Origin: Mycobacteriaceae bacterium
Lineage (GTDB): Bacteria; Actinomycetota; Actinomycetes; Mycobacteriales; Mycobacteriaceae
Direction: 5' to 3'
NCBI GenBank assembly: GCA_029977845.1
Contig: JAPOKC010000022.1
Coordinates: forward strand, 1 to 43,211
DNA: 43,211 bases
Position 1 is the first letter of the stretch. Every line of letters begins with the position of its first letter. The notes beneath the pieces are model-generated. The model saw nothing but the letters and a program-made list of their open reading frames with translations. It made no database searches and had not been told where the DNA came from. Made by a program: the position numbers and the translations under genes. Of this stretch, positions 17,735-24,817 are shown piece after piece.

Positions 17735-18556
17735 CTACATCACCGCGTGGCCGGCGTCGACCGGCAGTGTCGTGCCGGTGACATAGCGGGACTTCGGACT
17801 GGCCAGCCAGAGCACGGCATTGGTGACGTCGGCGATCTCCACGAAGGGCACCGGCAGCAGATTGCTGGACAGCGAAGAGGAATTCGGATTCTCCGCAAGC
17901 AGTTTGGCGATGTGCTCGTTGATGACCATCGGGGTGGGCACCCCGGTCGGGTGGATCGAGTTCACCCGGATGTGGTGTTCGGCGTAGGCGTTGGCAGCCG
18001 ATCGCATCAGGCCCACCACGCCGTGTTTGGCCGCGGCGTAGCCGAACATCGCCGCACTGCCGTCCCCGCCGCGGCCGACGAGTCCCTGTGCCGAGCTGAT
18101 CAGGATGATCGAGCCGCCGCGGCCCTTGCGGATGATTGACGGCACCGTCGCGGCGATGGTGTGCCAGACACCGCCCAGATTGGTGTCGACGATGTCCCGG
18201 TACAGCTGATCGTCGAGCGGATCCTTCACGCCGATCGCGACCACGCCGGCGTTGGCCACGACGATGTCGATCTCGCCGAGTTCACCGATGCCGCGTTGCA
18301 CGCCGGCCCGCAGCGCGTCCAGATCGCGAACGTCGGCCACCACCGGCACCGCGCGGCGACCTGCGGAGCGCACCATCGCGACCGTCTCGTCGAGGTCGTC
18401 CCTGGTTCCCAGCGGGTAGGGGATGGATTCGATATCGGCGCACAGATCGACCGCGATGATGTCGGCGCCCTCGGCGGCCAGGGCCGCCGCATGACTTCGC
18501 CCCTGACCGCGTGCCGCACCGGTGATGACAGCGACGGTGTTCTCGAGATCGCCCAC
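17735..18556 (-). CDS. Mycofactocin-coupled SDR family oxidoreductase (carveol-dehydrogenase-like)
   Basis: A 273-residue SDR with TGAARGQGRSHA at the cofactor site. After the VDL acidic motif it carries the extra segment CADIESIPYPLGTRDDL (residues 39-55). That insertion marks the family tied to mycofactocin (TIGR03971 type), whose members keep NAD bound and hand electrons to mycofactocin. Catalytic residues are the serines in LISSAQG and Y-A-A-A-K. Family members oxidise secondary alcohols such as carveol. The GTG at 18556 follows a TAGCGT hexamer by seven bases. The regulatory palindrome at 18574-18589 links it to the TetR gene opposite and to the Rieske operon. Confidence 0.87.
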   Translation of the reverse strand: MGDLENTVAVITGAARGQGRSHAAALAAEGADIIAVDLCADIESIPYPLGTRDDLDETVAMVRSAGRRAVPVVADVRDLDALRAGVQRGIGELGEIDIVVANAGVVAIGVKDPLDDQLYRDIVDTNLGGVWHTIAATVPSIIRKGRGGSIILISSAQGLVGRGGDGSAAMFGYAAAKHGVVGLMRSAANAYAEHHIRVNSIHPTGVPTPMVINEHIAKLLAENPNSSSLSSNLLPVPFVEIADVTNAVLWLASPKSRYVTGTTLPVDAGHAVM

Positions 18557-18563
18557 CCGGCGA

Positions 18564-18569
18564 ACGCTA
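18564..18569 (-). promoter_or_regulatory. -10 element of the mycofactocin-type SDR gene
   Basis: TAGCGT on the minus strand precedes the GTG start by seven bases, a leaderless arrangement. The shared operator begins four bases upstream of it. Confidence 0.45.
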
Positions 18570-18573
18570 ACAG

Positions 18574-18589
18574 AATCGATCGGTTGATT
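18574..18589. promoter_or_regulatory. Operator copy A of the Rieske/P450 cluster
   Basis: AATCGATCGGTTGATT is a degenerate palindrome of form AATCRAYCGRTYGATT. It sits within an 18-base sequence (18573-18590) repeated identically at 23191-23208. It lies 18 bases before the SDR start and 47 before the TetR start, in the control region of both. Confidence 0.72.
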
Positions 18590-18635
18590 GGTTTTGATGA
18601 GTAACCCCGTCCGCTGTGAGACCCTTTAGGCAGTC

Positions 18636-19301
18636 ATGCCGAAAAGCACGAAGACCCCGCCGGCCACCTCCCCGATGCTCGGCCGCCCCGTCGGCGCCAA
18701 CAGCGAGGAGACCCGCAAGCGCATCCTCGAGGCGACCATGCGATGCGTCGCCGAGGTGGGCTATGCCCGCGCGACGATCCGCGAGATCGCGCGCGAGGCG
18801 CAGATGACCAGCGGCAGCCTCTATCACTATTTCCCCAACAAGGCCGAACTCGTCAAGGCGACCTTCGACGAGGTCGCGGCGATCGCCGTTCCCCGGCTTG
18901 CGCAGGCCGCGGGAAAGTCCGACTCGGTGCTGGACAAACTGATGGCGGTACTTGAGGAGAGCCAGCGGGTGATTCAGGACTACCCGCTGGCCGTCGCCTT
19001 CGACCGGGCGGTTCGGACCGAGAGTCCTCAGCATCTGCGTCTGGCCGAGGACAGCAATGCGCTCTTCGGGGCCTTCCACGATCTGATTCAGACGATCCTC
19101 GAACAGGGTGAGCGGGACAAGGTCCTGGGTCCCGGAGTCGACGCCGGCAGCGCAGCCAACTCGGTGTTCGTGATCTTTCGCGGTTTGAACGAGTACGCCC
19201 GCACCGCACCGCCGCCGGAGGACTATCAGGCGACCGTGGAGGGACTCAAGAAGCTGCTGCGCGGACAGTTGTTCGACTACCGCGCCCTGGGTGAAGACTG
19301 A
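18636..19301 (+). CDS. TetR-family regulator of the Rieske/P450 cluster
   Basis: A 221-residue TetR protein. About 20 loose N-terminal residues precede the DNA-binding domain (SEETRKRILEATMRCVAEVG through MTSGSLYHYFPNKAELVKAT, residues 23-70). The C-terminal ligand domain has no recognisable subfamily to me. It is flanked by the divergent mycofactocin-type SDR and the convergent ferredoxin end. The repeated palindrome in its own promoter and before the Rieske operon makes it the obvious candidate to bind that site. The ATG start gives a normal length; no strong ribosome site is visible. Confidence 0.87.
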   Translation: MPKSTKTPPATSPMLGRPVGANSEETRKRILEATMRCVAEVGYARATIREIAREAQMTSGSLYHYFPNKAELVKATFDEVAAIAVPRLAQAAGKSDSVLDKLMAVLEESQRVIQDYPLAVAFDRAVRTESPQHLRLAEDSNALFGAFHDLIQTILEQGERDKVLGPGVDAGSAANSVFVIFRGLNEYARTAPPPEDYQATVEGLKKLLRGQLFDYRALGED

Positions 19302-19307
19302 CCGCCA

Positions 19308-19496
19308 TCACTCCACGGTGATCGCATGCTCGGGGCATTCCCGAGCCGCCTTGACCGCGAGTTCCTCAGCATCCGAGGGGATTTCGGACACGATCACTTC
19401 GGCGTAGCCGGCATCGGCCAGCGCGAACACGGCCGGACACGTCATGATGCAGTCGCCGTGCCCGGCGCAGCGGTCGGCGTCGACTTCCGCTTTCAC
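19308..19496 (-). CDS. Single-cluster ferredoxin of the Rieske/P450 operon
   Basis: A 62-residue ferredoxin with C10-x2-H13-x2-C16, an additional C20 in TCP, and C54-P. The His at the second ligand position suggests a 3Fe-4S cluster or a 4Fe-4S with an unusual ligand, as in other P450 partners. C20 matches the non-ligand cysteine seen in some archaeal and actinobacterial ferredoxins. The GTG at 19496 overlaps the P450 stop by four bases (GTGA), so it is the P450's likely electron donor. It might also feed the Rieske oxygenase. It ends six bases from the convergent TetR stop. Confidence 0.88.
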   Translation of the reverse strand: MKAEVDADRCAGHGDCIMTCPAVFALADAGYAEVIVSEIPSDAEELAVKAARECPEHAITVE

Positions 19497-20773
19497 GAGG
19501 CCGGGGTGAAACCGATGTGCAGCTTGGTCAAGCCGCGCAGGATGAACGTCGGCAGGTATTGGTAATTCCGGTTGCCACGCGGGCCGTGGAACTCCTCGTC
19601 GATCCAGATGTCGCTGGTGCGGTCGAAGAGCCGATTGAGGCTCACCACCGCCTCGGCGCGGGCCAGCGGAGCTCCGGGGCAACTGTGCGGACCGCGGCCG
19701 AACGCGATGTGGTTGCGGGCGTTGGGCCGATCGATGTCGAAGGTGTCCGGGTCCTCGAAACGGCGCGGGTCACGATTGGCCGCGGCGTTGACGAGCATCA
19801 CCGTGGTGCCCGCGGGGACCTCGACACCACCGACGGTGGTGTTGACCTTGGACAGCCGGAAGTCGCCGCGAACCGGACTCTCGTAGCGCAGGGTCTCCTC
19901 GATGAAGCGGGGTATCAGTTCACGGTCGGCGCGCAGTTTGGCCTGAAGCTCAGGGTCTTCGGCGATCATCATGACCGCCGCCGACAGCAATCGGACCGTG
20001 GTCTCCTGGCCGGCGGCGAACAGATTGGAGGCCACCCGGACCGCATCGATCACCTCGGGGGTGCTGCCGTCGGGGAAGGTGGCGGCGGCCACGCCGGTGA
20101 GAACGTCGTCGCGGGGATTGCTCCGGCGGTCGCTGATGTACTCGGAGAACTTTCCGTACAGGTACTCCAACGGAGTGTGCTCGATCGAGTCGCCCTTGCT
20201 GCTGCCGATGGTGCCGGTATGGGCGGAACCTTCCAGCAGAGCTCGCCGGAATTCGGCGTGGTCGGACTCCGGAACCCCGAGCAGATCGGCGATCACCAGC
20301 ATCGCGAACGTCGTCGCGTAGGCACCGTTGTATTCACAGCGCCCATCGATCAGTGCCTCGTCATAGACACGATCGGCCAGCCGCCACATGAACTCCTCGT
20401 TCTCCTTGAGGCGTTTGGGTGTGATCATCTTCGACAGCAGGGCGCGGTGCGCGGTGTGCACCGGCGGGTCGAAGGTCGGAAGCTGGTCGTTGAACGGCAG
20501 GTCATCGCGGTGCTCGGCGATCACCGCGGTGACATCATCGCCCTCAAGCGGGACCGGAAAACCGGGGAACGGGCCGGTGACCGACAGACACGAGGAGAAG
20601 TTCTCGGTGTCGTTGTAGATCGCCACCGCTTCGTCGTAGCCGGTCACCATCACCACGTTGTGGTACTTCTCCCGGCGCAGTGGGCACTCGGAGCGCATAT
20701 CGGCGAGGAACTGGTAGGGGTCGTGCAGCAGTTCGTTGTCGAGGAAGAAGTCGTGCGAATCGATGTCAGTCAT
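19493..20773 (-). CDS. Cytochrome P450, family not assigned
   Basis: A 426-residue soluble P450. The I-helix shows AGQETT (254-259), the K-helix E293-x2-R296, and the haem loop FGRGPHSCPG with C365. It is clearly different from the CYP126 that M. tuberculosis has between purB and purC, and I cannot name the family. The first 20 residues resemble soluble bacterial P450s with no membrane anchor. The ATG has GAGGGA five bases upstream and follows the NTF2-like gene by seven bases. Context, with a Rieske oxygenase and an alcohol dehydrogenase, suggests hydroxylation of a hydrophobic catabolic substrate. Confidence 0.92.
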   Translation of the reverse strand: MTDIDSHDFFLDNELLHDPYQFLADMRSECPLRREKYHNVVMVTGYDEAVAIYNDTENFSSCLSVTGPFPGFPVPLEGDDVTAVIAEHRDDLPFNDQLPTFDPPVHTAHRALLSKMITPKRLKENEEFMWRLADRVYDEALIDGRCEYNGAYATTFAMLVIADLLGVPESDHAEFRRALLEGSAHTGTIGSSKGDSIEHTPLEYLYGKFSEYISDRRSNPRDDVLTGVAAATFPDGSTPEVIDAVRVASNLFAAGQETTVRLLSAAVMMIAEDPELQAKLRADRELIPRFIEETLRYESPVRGDFRLSKVNTTVGGVEVPAGTTVMLVNAAANRDPRRFEDPDTFDIDRPNARNHIAFGRGPHSCPGAPLARAEAVVSLNRLFDRTSDIWIDEEFHGPRGNRNYQYLPTFILRGLTKLHIGFTPAS

Positions 20774-20780
20774 CTGTCCC

Positions 20781-21248
20781 TCACTGGATTTCGACGTCTG
20801 CGTAGCTGCCGAGCATATCGGGATCCGGCAGTGCCATCTGCAGATAGATGTCGACGTGGGTGATCTTTCCCGCCTTGTCGAATTCGTAGACCGAAACCGA
20901 ATTCACCGAGTTGCTGAAGTCGCCGATCCGGCTGCGCTCCTCGAGTTCGAGGAACACCACATTGCCGGCCTCGGTGATCCGCTTGAACGAGCATTCCCAC
21001 TCGGAGTTGCTCGCCCAGTTGGTCAGGAAGGTGACGTACTCCTGCCAGTTCATCACTTCTTTGAAGTTGCCCACCCGGACGAACTTCTCGGTGTCGATGA
21101 GCTCGCCGAGCGGCGCCCAACTGTCGACGGTGAACCCCGGTTTCTTGGCCTTGTCGACCAGGTTCTTGGTGATGACGCTGTACTCCAGGACCTTGCGGGA
21201 CAACCCGGTGTAGTCGCCGATGATGTCCTCGACGTCTTGCATCGCCAT
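20781..21248 (-). CDS. NTF2-like/SnoaL-like protein B
   Basis: A 155-residue protein whose C-terminal half has the NTF2-like strand pattern VVFLELEERSRI then VSVYEFDKAGKITHVDIYLQM. Such folds serve as cyclases, isomerases, epoxide hydrolases or oxygenase beta subunits. The Arg-x-Asp pair of limonene-epoxide hydrolase is not matched (the sequence has ERSR), so that activity is doubtful. The ATG overlaps the stop of the previous gene by one base (TGATG). Together with its larger neighbour it sits between the Rieske oxygenase and the P450, so it probably acts in the same pathway. Confidence 0.78.
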   Translation of the reverse strand: MAMQDVEDIIGDYTGLSRKVLEYSVITKNLVDKAKKPGFTVDSWAPLGELIDTEKFVRVGNFKEVMNWQEYVTFLTNWASNSEWECSFKRITEAGNVVFLELEERSRIGDFSNSVNSVSVYEFDKAGKITHVDIYLQMALPDPDMLGSYADVEIQ

Positions 21249-21775
21249 CAGAGGGTCAGCCCCTCTTCGCTCAGGCGGCGCTCGAGCGCGTCGGTGTACT
21301 CGTGGGTTCCGTGGAACGGGCCGTGCACACCGATCGCGACGTCGAGGAAGTCGCTGTACTCGCTGTTGACGTGGGTCTCCCAGCGCATGACCTCACCGTC
21401 GTCGTTGGTGTCGACGAAACTGTAGGAGTAGAAACCCATCACGGTTCCGGTGTCCTTGTTTGTGCCCTGCCACCGGGTCTTCATCACGAAGCCGTTGTCG
21501 GCCGGCCAGTGCTTGAAATCGACCGGTTTCCAGTCCGGGAAGCGCAGCGAGTAGACCTTGGCCTCCATCGTCGAGGCCCGCGCCGACTCCTCCGGGAATT
21601 CACTGAGCTTGAACGCCTCGTCGCCGGTGAAATACGGCGAGGCGTACATGCAGTCCGGATGGAACTTCCAGACGTCGACGAACTTCTCGCCGTCCTGGAC
21701 TCCCTGGCGGAGGTAGGCGTCACCGTAGGCGCGCGCCATCCGGGTGTGCAGAGCGATCCGGTCTTCGAGTTTCAA
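21248..21775 (-). CDS. Conserved protein A downstream of the Rieske oxygenase, probable NTF2-like
   Basis: A 175-residue protein of unassigned family. It has a long N-terminal helix with acidic and aromatic residues, then strand-rich sequence (FVMKTRWQGTNKDTGTVMGF, then MRWETHVNSEYSDFLDVAIG) that looks NTF2-like. Size and position right after a Rieske alpha-type oxygenase resemble a ring-hydroxylating oxygenase beta subunit, but I see no diagnostic motif. The start is TTG at 21775, which overlaps the oxygenase stop (TTGA); GGAAAGG lies upstream. A later start would cut the N-terminal helix. Confidence 0.7.
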   Translation of the reverse strand: MKLEDRIALHTRMARAYGDAYLRQGVQDGEKFVDVWKFHPDCMYASPYFTGDEAFKLSEFPEESARASTMEAKVYSLRFPDWKPVDFKHWPADNGFVMKTRWQGTNKDTGTVMGFYSYSFVDTNDDGEVMRWETHVNSEYSDFLDVAIGVHGPFHGTHEYTDALERRLSEEGLTL

Positions 21776-23127
21776 CGGGCTGCCTTTCCGGCCATCCAGC
21801 GGTCGAGGGTGTCGTGGAACTTGGCGACCACGACTTCTTCTTTCACCAGCGTCATGTGATCGAGACCCTTGTTGCGCAGACCCGCCTGCTGTCGCTGCAT
21901 CTGCTCGTAATCCTGTTGCAGCGCTTCGAAATACTTGTAACTGCCGGGCTCGTCGACCTCGATGAGGTCGACGGAGAATGCGTCACGCATCTCAGGCGGC
22001 AGATACATGTAGCTGGCGACATGCCAGAAGCAGCGATTCGGGTCACCGTCCGGATGCGGCCGCGACAGGATCACGTGGCACTCGCCGGCCCGGATGGTCA
22101 TCATGAAGTTCGGGAACAGGAACCAGCCGTGGTTGTCGCTCATCTGCGCGTCGGTCAATCCGTTCACCTCAAGACCCATGGACTCCAGGTGCGCGCGCGT
22201 CGCCTGCTGCAGCAGCGTGCGGGCGGTGACGCCGGGCGGGAAGTCGATCGACCCGTCAGCGGTGGTGTAGGACTTGAGCAGTTCCTGGAATCGCGGGATC
22301 ACCGCGACGGTTCCCGGGAAGGTCTCCGGCAGCGCGAGGGTTCCCTCGACCTGCTTCTCGGCAGTGGCCCCGACGACCTCGAACGGCGCCATCGCGATGC
22401 TGTGGTTCTCGAAGAACTTGTAACGGGTGGTCTCGGGCTGGATGTTCAGCACGGCCAGCAGTTGAGGATGGACCCCGTTGACGTGATAGCCCTCGTTGAA
22501 GGCGTCCATCACGACCTTCCAGTTGCAGTCCAGCGCCTCGAGAACGTTCATCACCGTCGACATCTGCTCGAGGTGGTAGGGCTCGAGAGTGGCCATCGCC
22601 TCCTCGCCGAGCCACTCGGCCAGGGACACCGCACCAGGATCCGGGTTGATGAAGATGAAGCCGCCGAAGGTGTCCACCGGAACCGCGATGAGACCGGTTT
22701 CCGCCTTGTCGACACCACCTGACTCGTCCTCGCGCAGAAGGCCTTTGAGCTTTCCCTCCAGGTCGTAGGACCACAGGTGGTACTGGCACAGGAAGCCGCG
22801 CTTGGCGTTTCCGGTGCGTCCCTGGCAGATCGCGTTGCCGCGGTGCCGGCAGGCGTTGACGAAGCCGCGCAGTTTCTCGTCCTTGCCCCGCACGATCAGG
22901 AAGGACTGGTCGTAGAGCTTGTACTCCATCCAGTCGCCGACCTTCGGCAGATCGTCGACGCGGCCGGCCACCTGCCAGGTCTTCATCCAGACGGTGTCAC
23001 GCTCGCGCTGCGCGAACTCCCGGGAGGTGTAGCGATCCGTGGGGATCTTCTTGCGGTACTTGCCGTCGAGGTCGTCGAGTCCGGGTGCGTTGTCGACCCA
23101 TGCTCCGGGGAGGGCCGTTGATGTCAT
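21772..23127 (-). CDS. Rieske non-haem iron oxygenase, alpha-type subunit
   Basis: A 451-residue oxygenase. The N-terminal Rieske domain binds a 2Fe-2S cluster through C93, H95, C114 and H117 (CRH-x18-CQYH). The C-terminal catalytic domain has the mononuclear iron motif NEGYHVNGVHP with H215 and H220, and an aspartate (D208) in the position of the usual bridging residue. Such enzymes hydroxylate or demethylate aromatic, terpenoid or steroid compounds. The ATG at 23127 has GAGAGGAA upstream; an upstream in-frame ATG lacks one. It opens a five-gene minus-strand operon with overlapping codons and has the repeated palindrome 65 bases before its start. No reductase gene is present. Confidence 0.94.
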   Translation of the reverse strand: MTSTALPGAWVDNAPGLDDLDGKYRKKIPTDRYTSREFAQRERDTVWMKTWQVAGRVDDLPKVGDWMEYKLYDQSFLIVRGKDEKLRGFVNACRHRGNAICQGRTGNAKRGFLCQYHLWSYDLEGKLKGLLREDESGGVDKAETGLIAVPVDTFGGFIFINPDPGAVSLAEWLGEEAMATLEPYHLEQMSTVMNVLEALDCNWKVVMDAFNEGYHVNGVHPQLLAVLNIQPETTRYKFFENHSIAMAPFEVVGATAEKQVEGTLALPETFPGTVAVIPRFQELLKSYTTADGSIDFPPGVTARTLLQQATRAHLESMGLEVNGLTDAQMSDNHGWFLFPNFMMTIRAGECHVILSRPHPDGDPNRCFWHVASYMYLPPEMRDAFSVDLIEVDEPGSYKYFEALQQDYEQMQRQQAGLRNKGLDHMTLVKEEVVVAKFHDTLDRWMAGKAAR

Positions 23128-23191
23128 GGTGTGGTTCCTCTCATGCGGCATCGCCGGTGTGCCCGATGGGCAGACCGCGGGGAGCCAAGGG

Positions 23192-23207
23192 AATCGATCG
23201 GTTGATT
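23192..23207. promoter_or_regulatory. Operator copy B, upstream of the Rieske operon
   Basis: Identical to the palindrome at 18574-18589, within the same 18-base block (23191-23208). A minus-strand CATAAAT that could serve as the -10 lies directly upstream (23215-23209), so a bound repressor would cover the transcription start. Confidence 0.72.
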
Positions 23208-23238
23208 GATTTATGATGCGTGCCACAGCGAGGTGGTG

Positions 23239-23862
23239 TCAAGGGGTGCTGACGCGGGCGACCCCGGCCGAGCGCAGTTCGAGGGCGGCCAGCCCCCGCA
23301 CCGCGGCGGGATCGTGGATCCGCCACGCGCCGACCGGGTCCGGGGTGACCTCGGTGAGCTTGCGCAACGGCCGGTTGGCCAGCGCCCGCAGGGCCAGCAG
23401 CTGCTCGCCGGCCGGCGTCTGCGCCAGCGCGATCGAGGTCCACTTGCGGCGGAAGAACCGGATGCGCAGGAACAACCACGGCATTCCGACGGCCAGCACC
23501 GGAGGTGCGGCCACCGCGATCGCCAGCAGTACGGCCAGCCAGGTCGCGGTGCCGTGCAGGTTCTGTCCCGCGCCGGCCAGGTCGAGGGCGGCCTCACTGG
23601 CCGCCTGCAGCGGCTTGGAGACGGTGTCGCCGACCAGGGGGATCCGGTGCGCGCTCTGGCCGGCCGAGTCCAGGTTGTCGGCGATGCCGGTGGCGCCGTC
23701 GGAGACCTGGGTGCCCACCGTCGCGATCGTCGCCACCGCATGGTGCACCGCCAGGCCGATGAACACCCACGCCGCGATCCAGGCCGCCACGAGCAGGTCG
23801 CTGAGGATCTGGGCGGTGAGCCGCGCGGGTGTGGTGGCGTACGGGATGAAACGCGATTTCAT
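23239..23862 (-). CDS. Rv0779c-like two-helix membrane protein
   Basis: A 207-residue protein of unknown function. The first membrane helix is at about residues 22-46 (DLLVAAWIAAWVFIGLAVHH). An outside loop of about 60 residues with a repeated hydrophobic/small pattern follows, then a second helix at about 107-130 (TWLAVLLAIAVAAPPVLAVG), then an arginine-rich C-terminal cytoplasmic domain. M. tuberculosis has the same gene divergent from purC. I chose the ATG at 23862 because the sequence is hydrophilic before the first helix. The gap to purC is 49 bases. It is not part of the Rieske operon, although it lies on the same strand upstream of it. Confidence 0.8.
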   Translation of the reverse strand: MKSRFIPYATTPARLTAQILSDLLVAAWIAAWVFIGLAVHHAVATIATVGTQVSDGATGIADNLDSAGQSAHRIPLVGDTVSKPLQAASEAALDLAGAGQNLHGTATWLAVLLAIAVAAPPVLAVGMPWLFLRIRFFRRKWTSIALAQTPAGEQLLALRALANRPLRKLTEVTPDPVGAWRIHDPAAVRGLAALELRSAGVARVSTP

Positions 23863-23891
23863 GCTTCGATCCCAGCACAATGCGGATGCCG

Positions 23892-23906
23892 CAGACAGTT
23901 AGTCTG
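23892..23906 (+). promoter_or_regulatory. purC promoter with inverted repeat
   Basis: TAGTCT (23900-23905) lies six bases before the purC GTG and fits a leaderless -10. It is embedded in the inverted repeat CAGAC-N5-GTCTG (23892-23906), which could be an operator. Confidence 0.5.
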
Positions 23907-23911
23907 ACGCG

Positions 23912-24817
23912 GTGCGTCCCGCCCTGACCGATTACCGTCACCTGGCCAGTGGCAAGGTCCGCGAGCTTTACGGCATCGACGACGAGCACCTGCTGTTCGT
24001 CGCCACCGACCGGATCTCGGCCTTCGACCACATCCTCGACACCCCGATCCCGGACAAGGGCCGCATCCTGACGGCGATGAGCGTCTTCTTCTTCGACCTC
24101 GTCTCCGGGCACGGCGGGGTGGCCAACCATCTGGCCGGCCCGCCCGACGATCCGCGCATCCCGGCCGAGGTGCTGGGCCGCGCCCTGGTGGTGCGCCGCC
24201 TCGAGATGATGCCGGTGGAGTGCGTCGCCCGCGGCTACCTGACCGGTTCGGGTCTCCTGGACTACCAGCGCACCGGTGCGGTGTGCGGTATCGAACTGCC
24301 CGCGGGCCTGGTGGAGGCCAGCAAGTTCGATGCCCCGCTGTTCACCCCGGCGACGAAGGCGGAATTCGGTGCGCACGACGAGAACATCTCGTTGCAGCGG
24401 GTGGCCGAACTGGTGGGCTCCGAGCGGGCCGAACAACTCCGCGACCTCACGCTGGACACCTACGGTCGCGCCGCCGAACACGCCCTGAGCAAGGGGGTCA
24501 TCCTCGCCGACACCAAGTTCGAGTTCGGTGTGGATCGCGACGGTGAACTGGTTCTCGCCGACGAGGTGCTGACGCCGGACTCCTCCCGTTACTGGCCCGC
24601 TGACACCTACCGCGAGGGTGTGGTGCAGCCCAGCTTCGACAAACAGTTCGTCCGCAACTGGCTGACCGGTCCGCAGTCCGGCTGGGACCGGAACGGACCC
24701 GAGGCTCCACCGCCGTTGCCCGACGAGATCGTCGGGGCCACCCGTGAGCGTTATATCGAAGCCTACGAACGCATTTCGGGTAACAAGTTCGCCGACTGGA
24801 TCGGAGTGCCGGCTTGA
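23912..24817 (+). CDS. purC: SAICAR synthetase (phosphoribosylaminoimidazole-succinocarboxamide synthase)
   Basis: A 301-residue enzyme that joins CAIR and aspartate with ATP to form SAICAR. Motifs are [16 protein letters not shown] at the nucleotide site, [23 protein letters not shown], and the C-terminal [17 protein letters not shown]. It is the longer actinobacterial/eukaryotic-type form, longer than the Gram-negative enzyme. The GTG at 23912 begins at the conserved N-terminus and follows TAGTCT by six bases. The stop overlaps the oligopeptidase start (TTGA). Confidence 0.97.
   Translation: MRPALTDYRHLASGKVRELYGIDDEHLLFVATDRISAFDHILDTPIPDKGRILTAMSVFFFDLVSGHGGVANHLAGPPDDPRIPAEVLGRALVVRRLEMMPVECVARGYLTGSGLLDYQRTGAVCGIELPAGLVEASKFDAPLFTPATKAEFGAHDENISLQRVAELVGSERAEQLRDLTLDTYGRAAEHALSKGVILADTKFEFGVDRDGELVLADEVLTPDSSRYWPADTYREGVVQPSFDKQFVRNWLTGPQSGWDRNGPEAPPPLPDEIVGATRERYIEAYERISGNKFADWIGVPA

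Noticed and set aside
19493..20773. P450 as CYP126 by position between purB and purC
   Set aside because: Its N-terminus, I-helix and haem-loop sequences differ clearly from CYP126 as I remember it, and it lies on the opposite strand.
20781..21248. NTF2-like protein as a limonene-epoxide hydrolase
   Set aside because: The catalytic Arg-x-Asp is not present; the corresponding segment reads ERSR.
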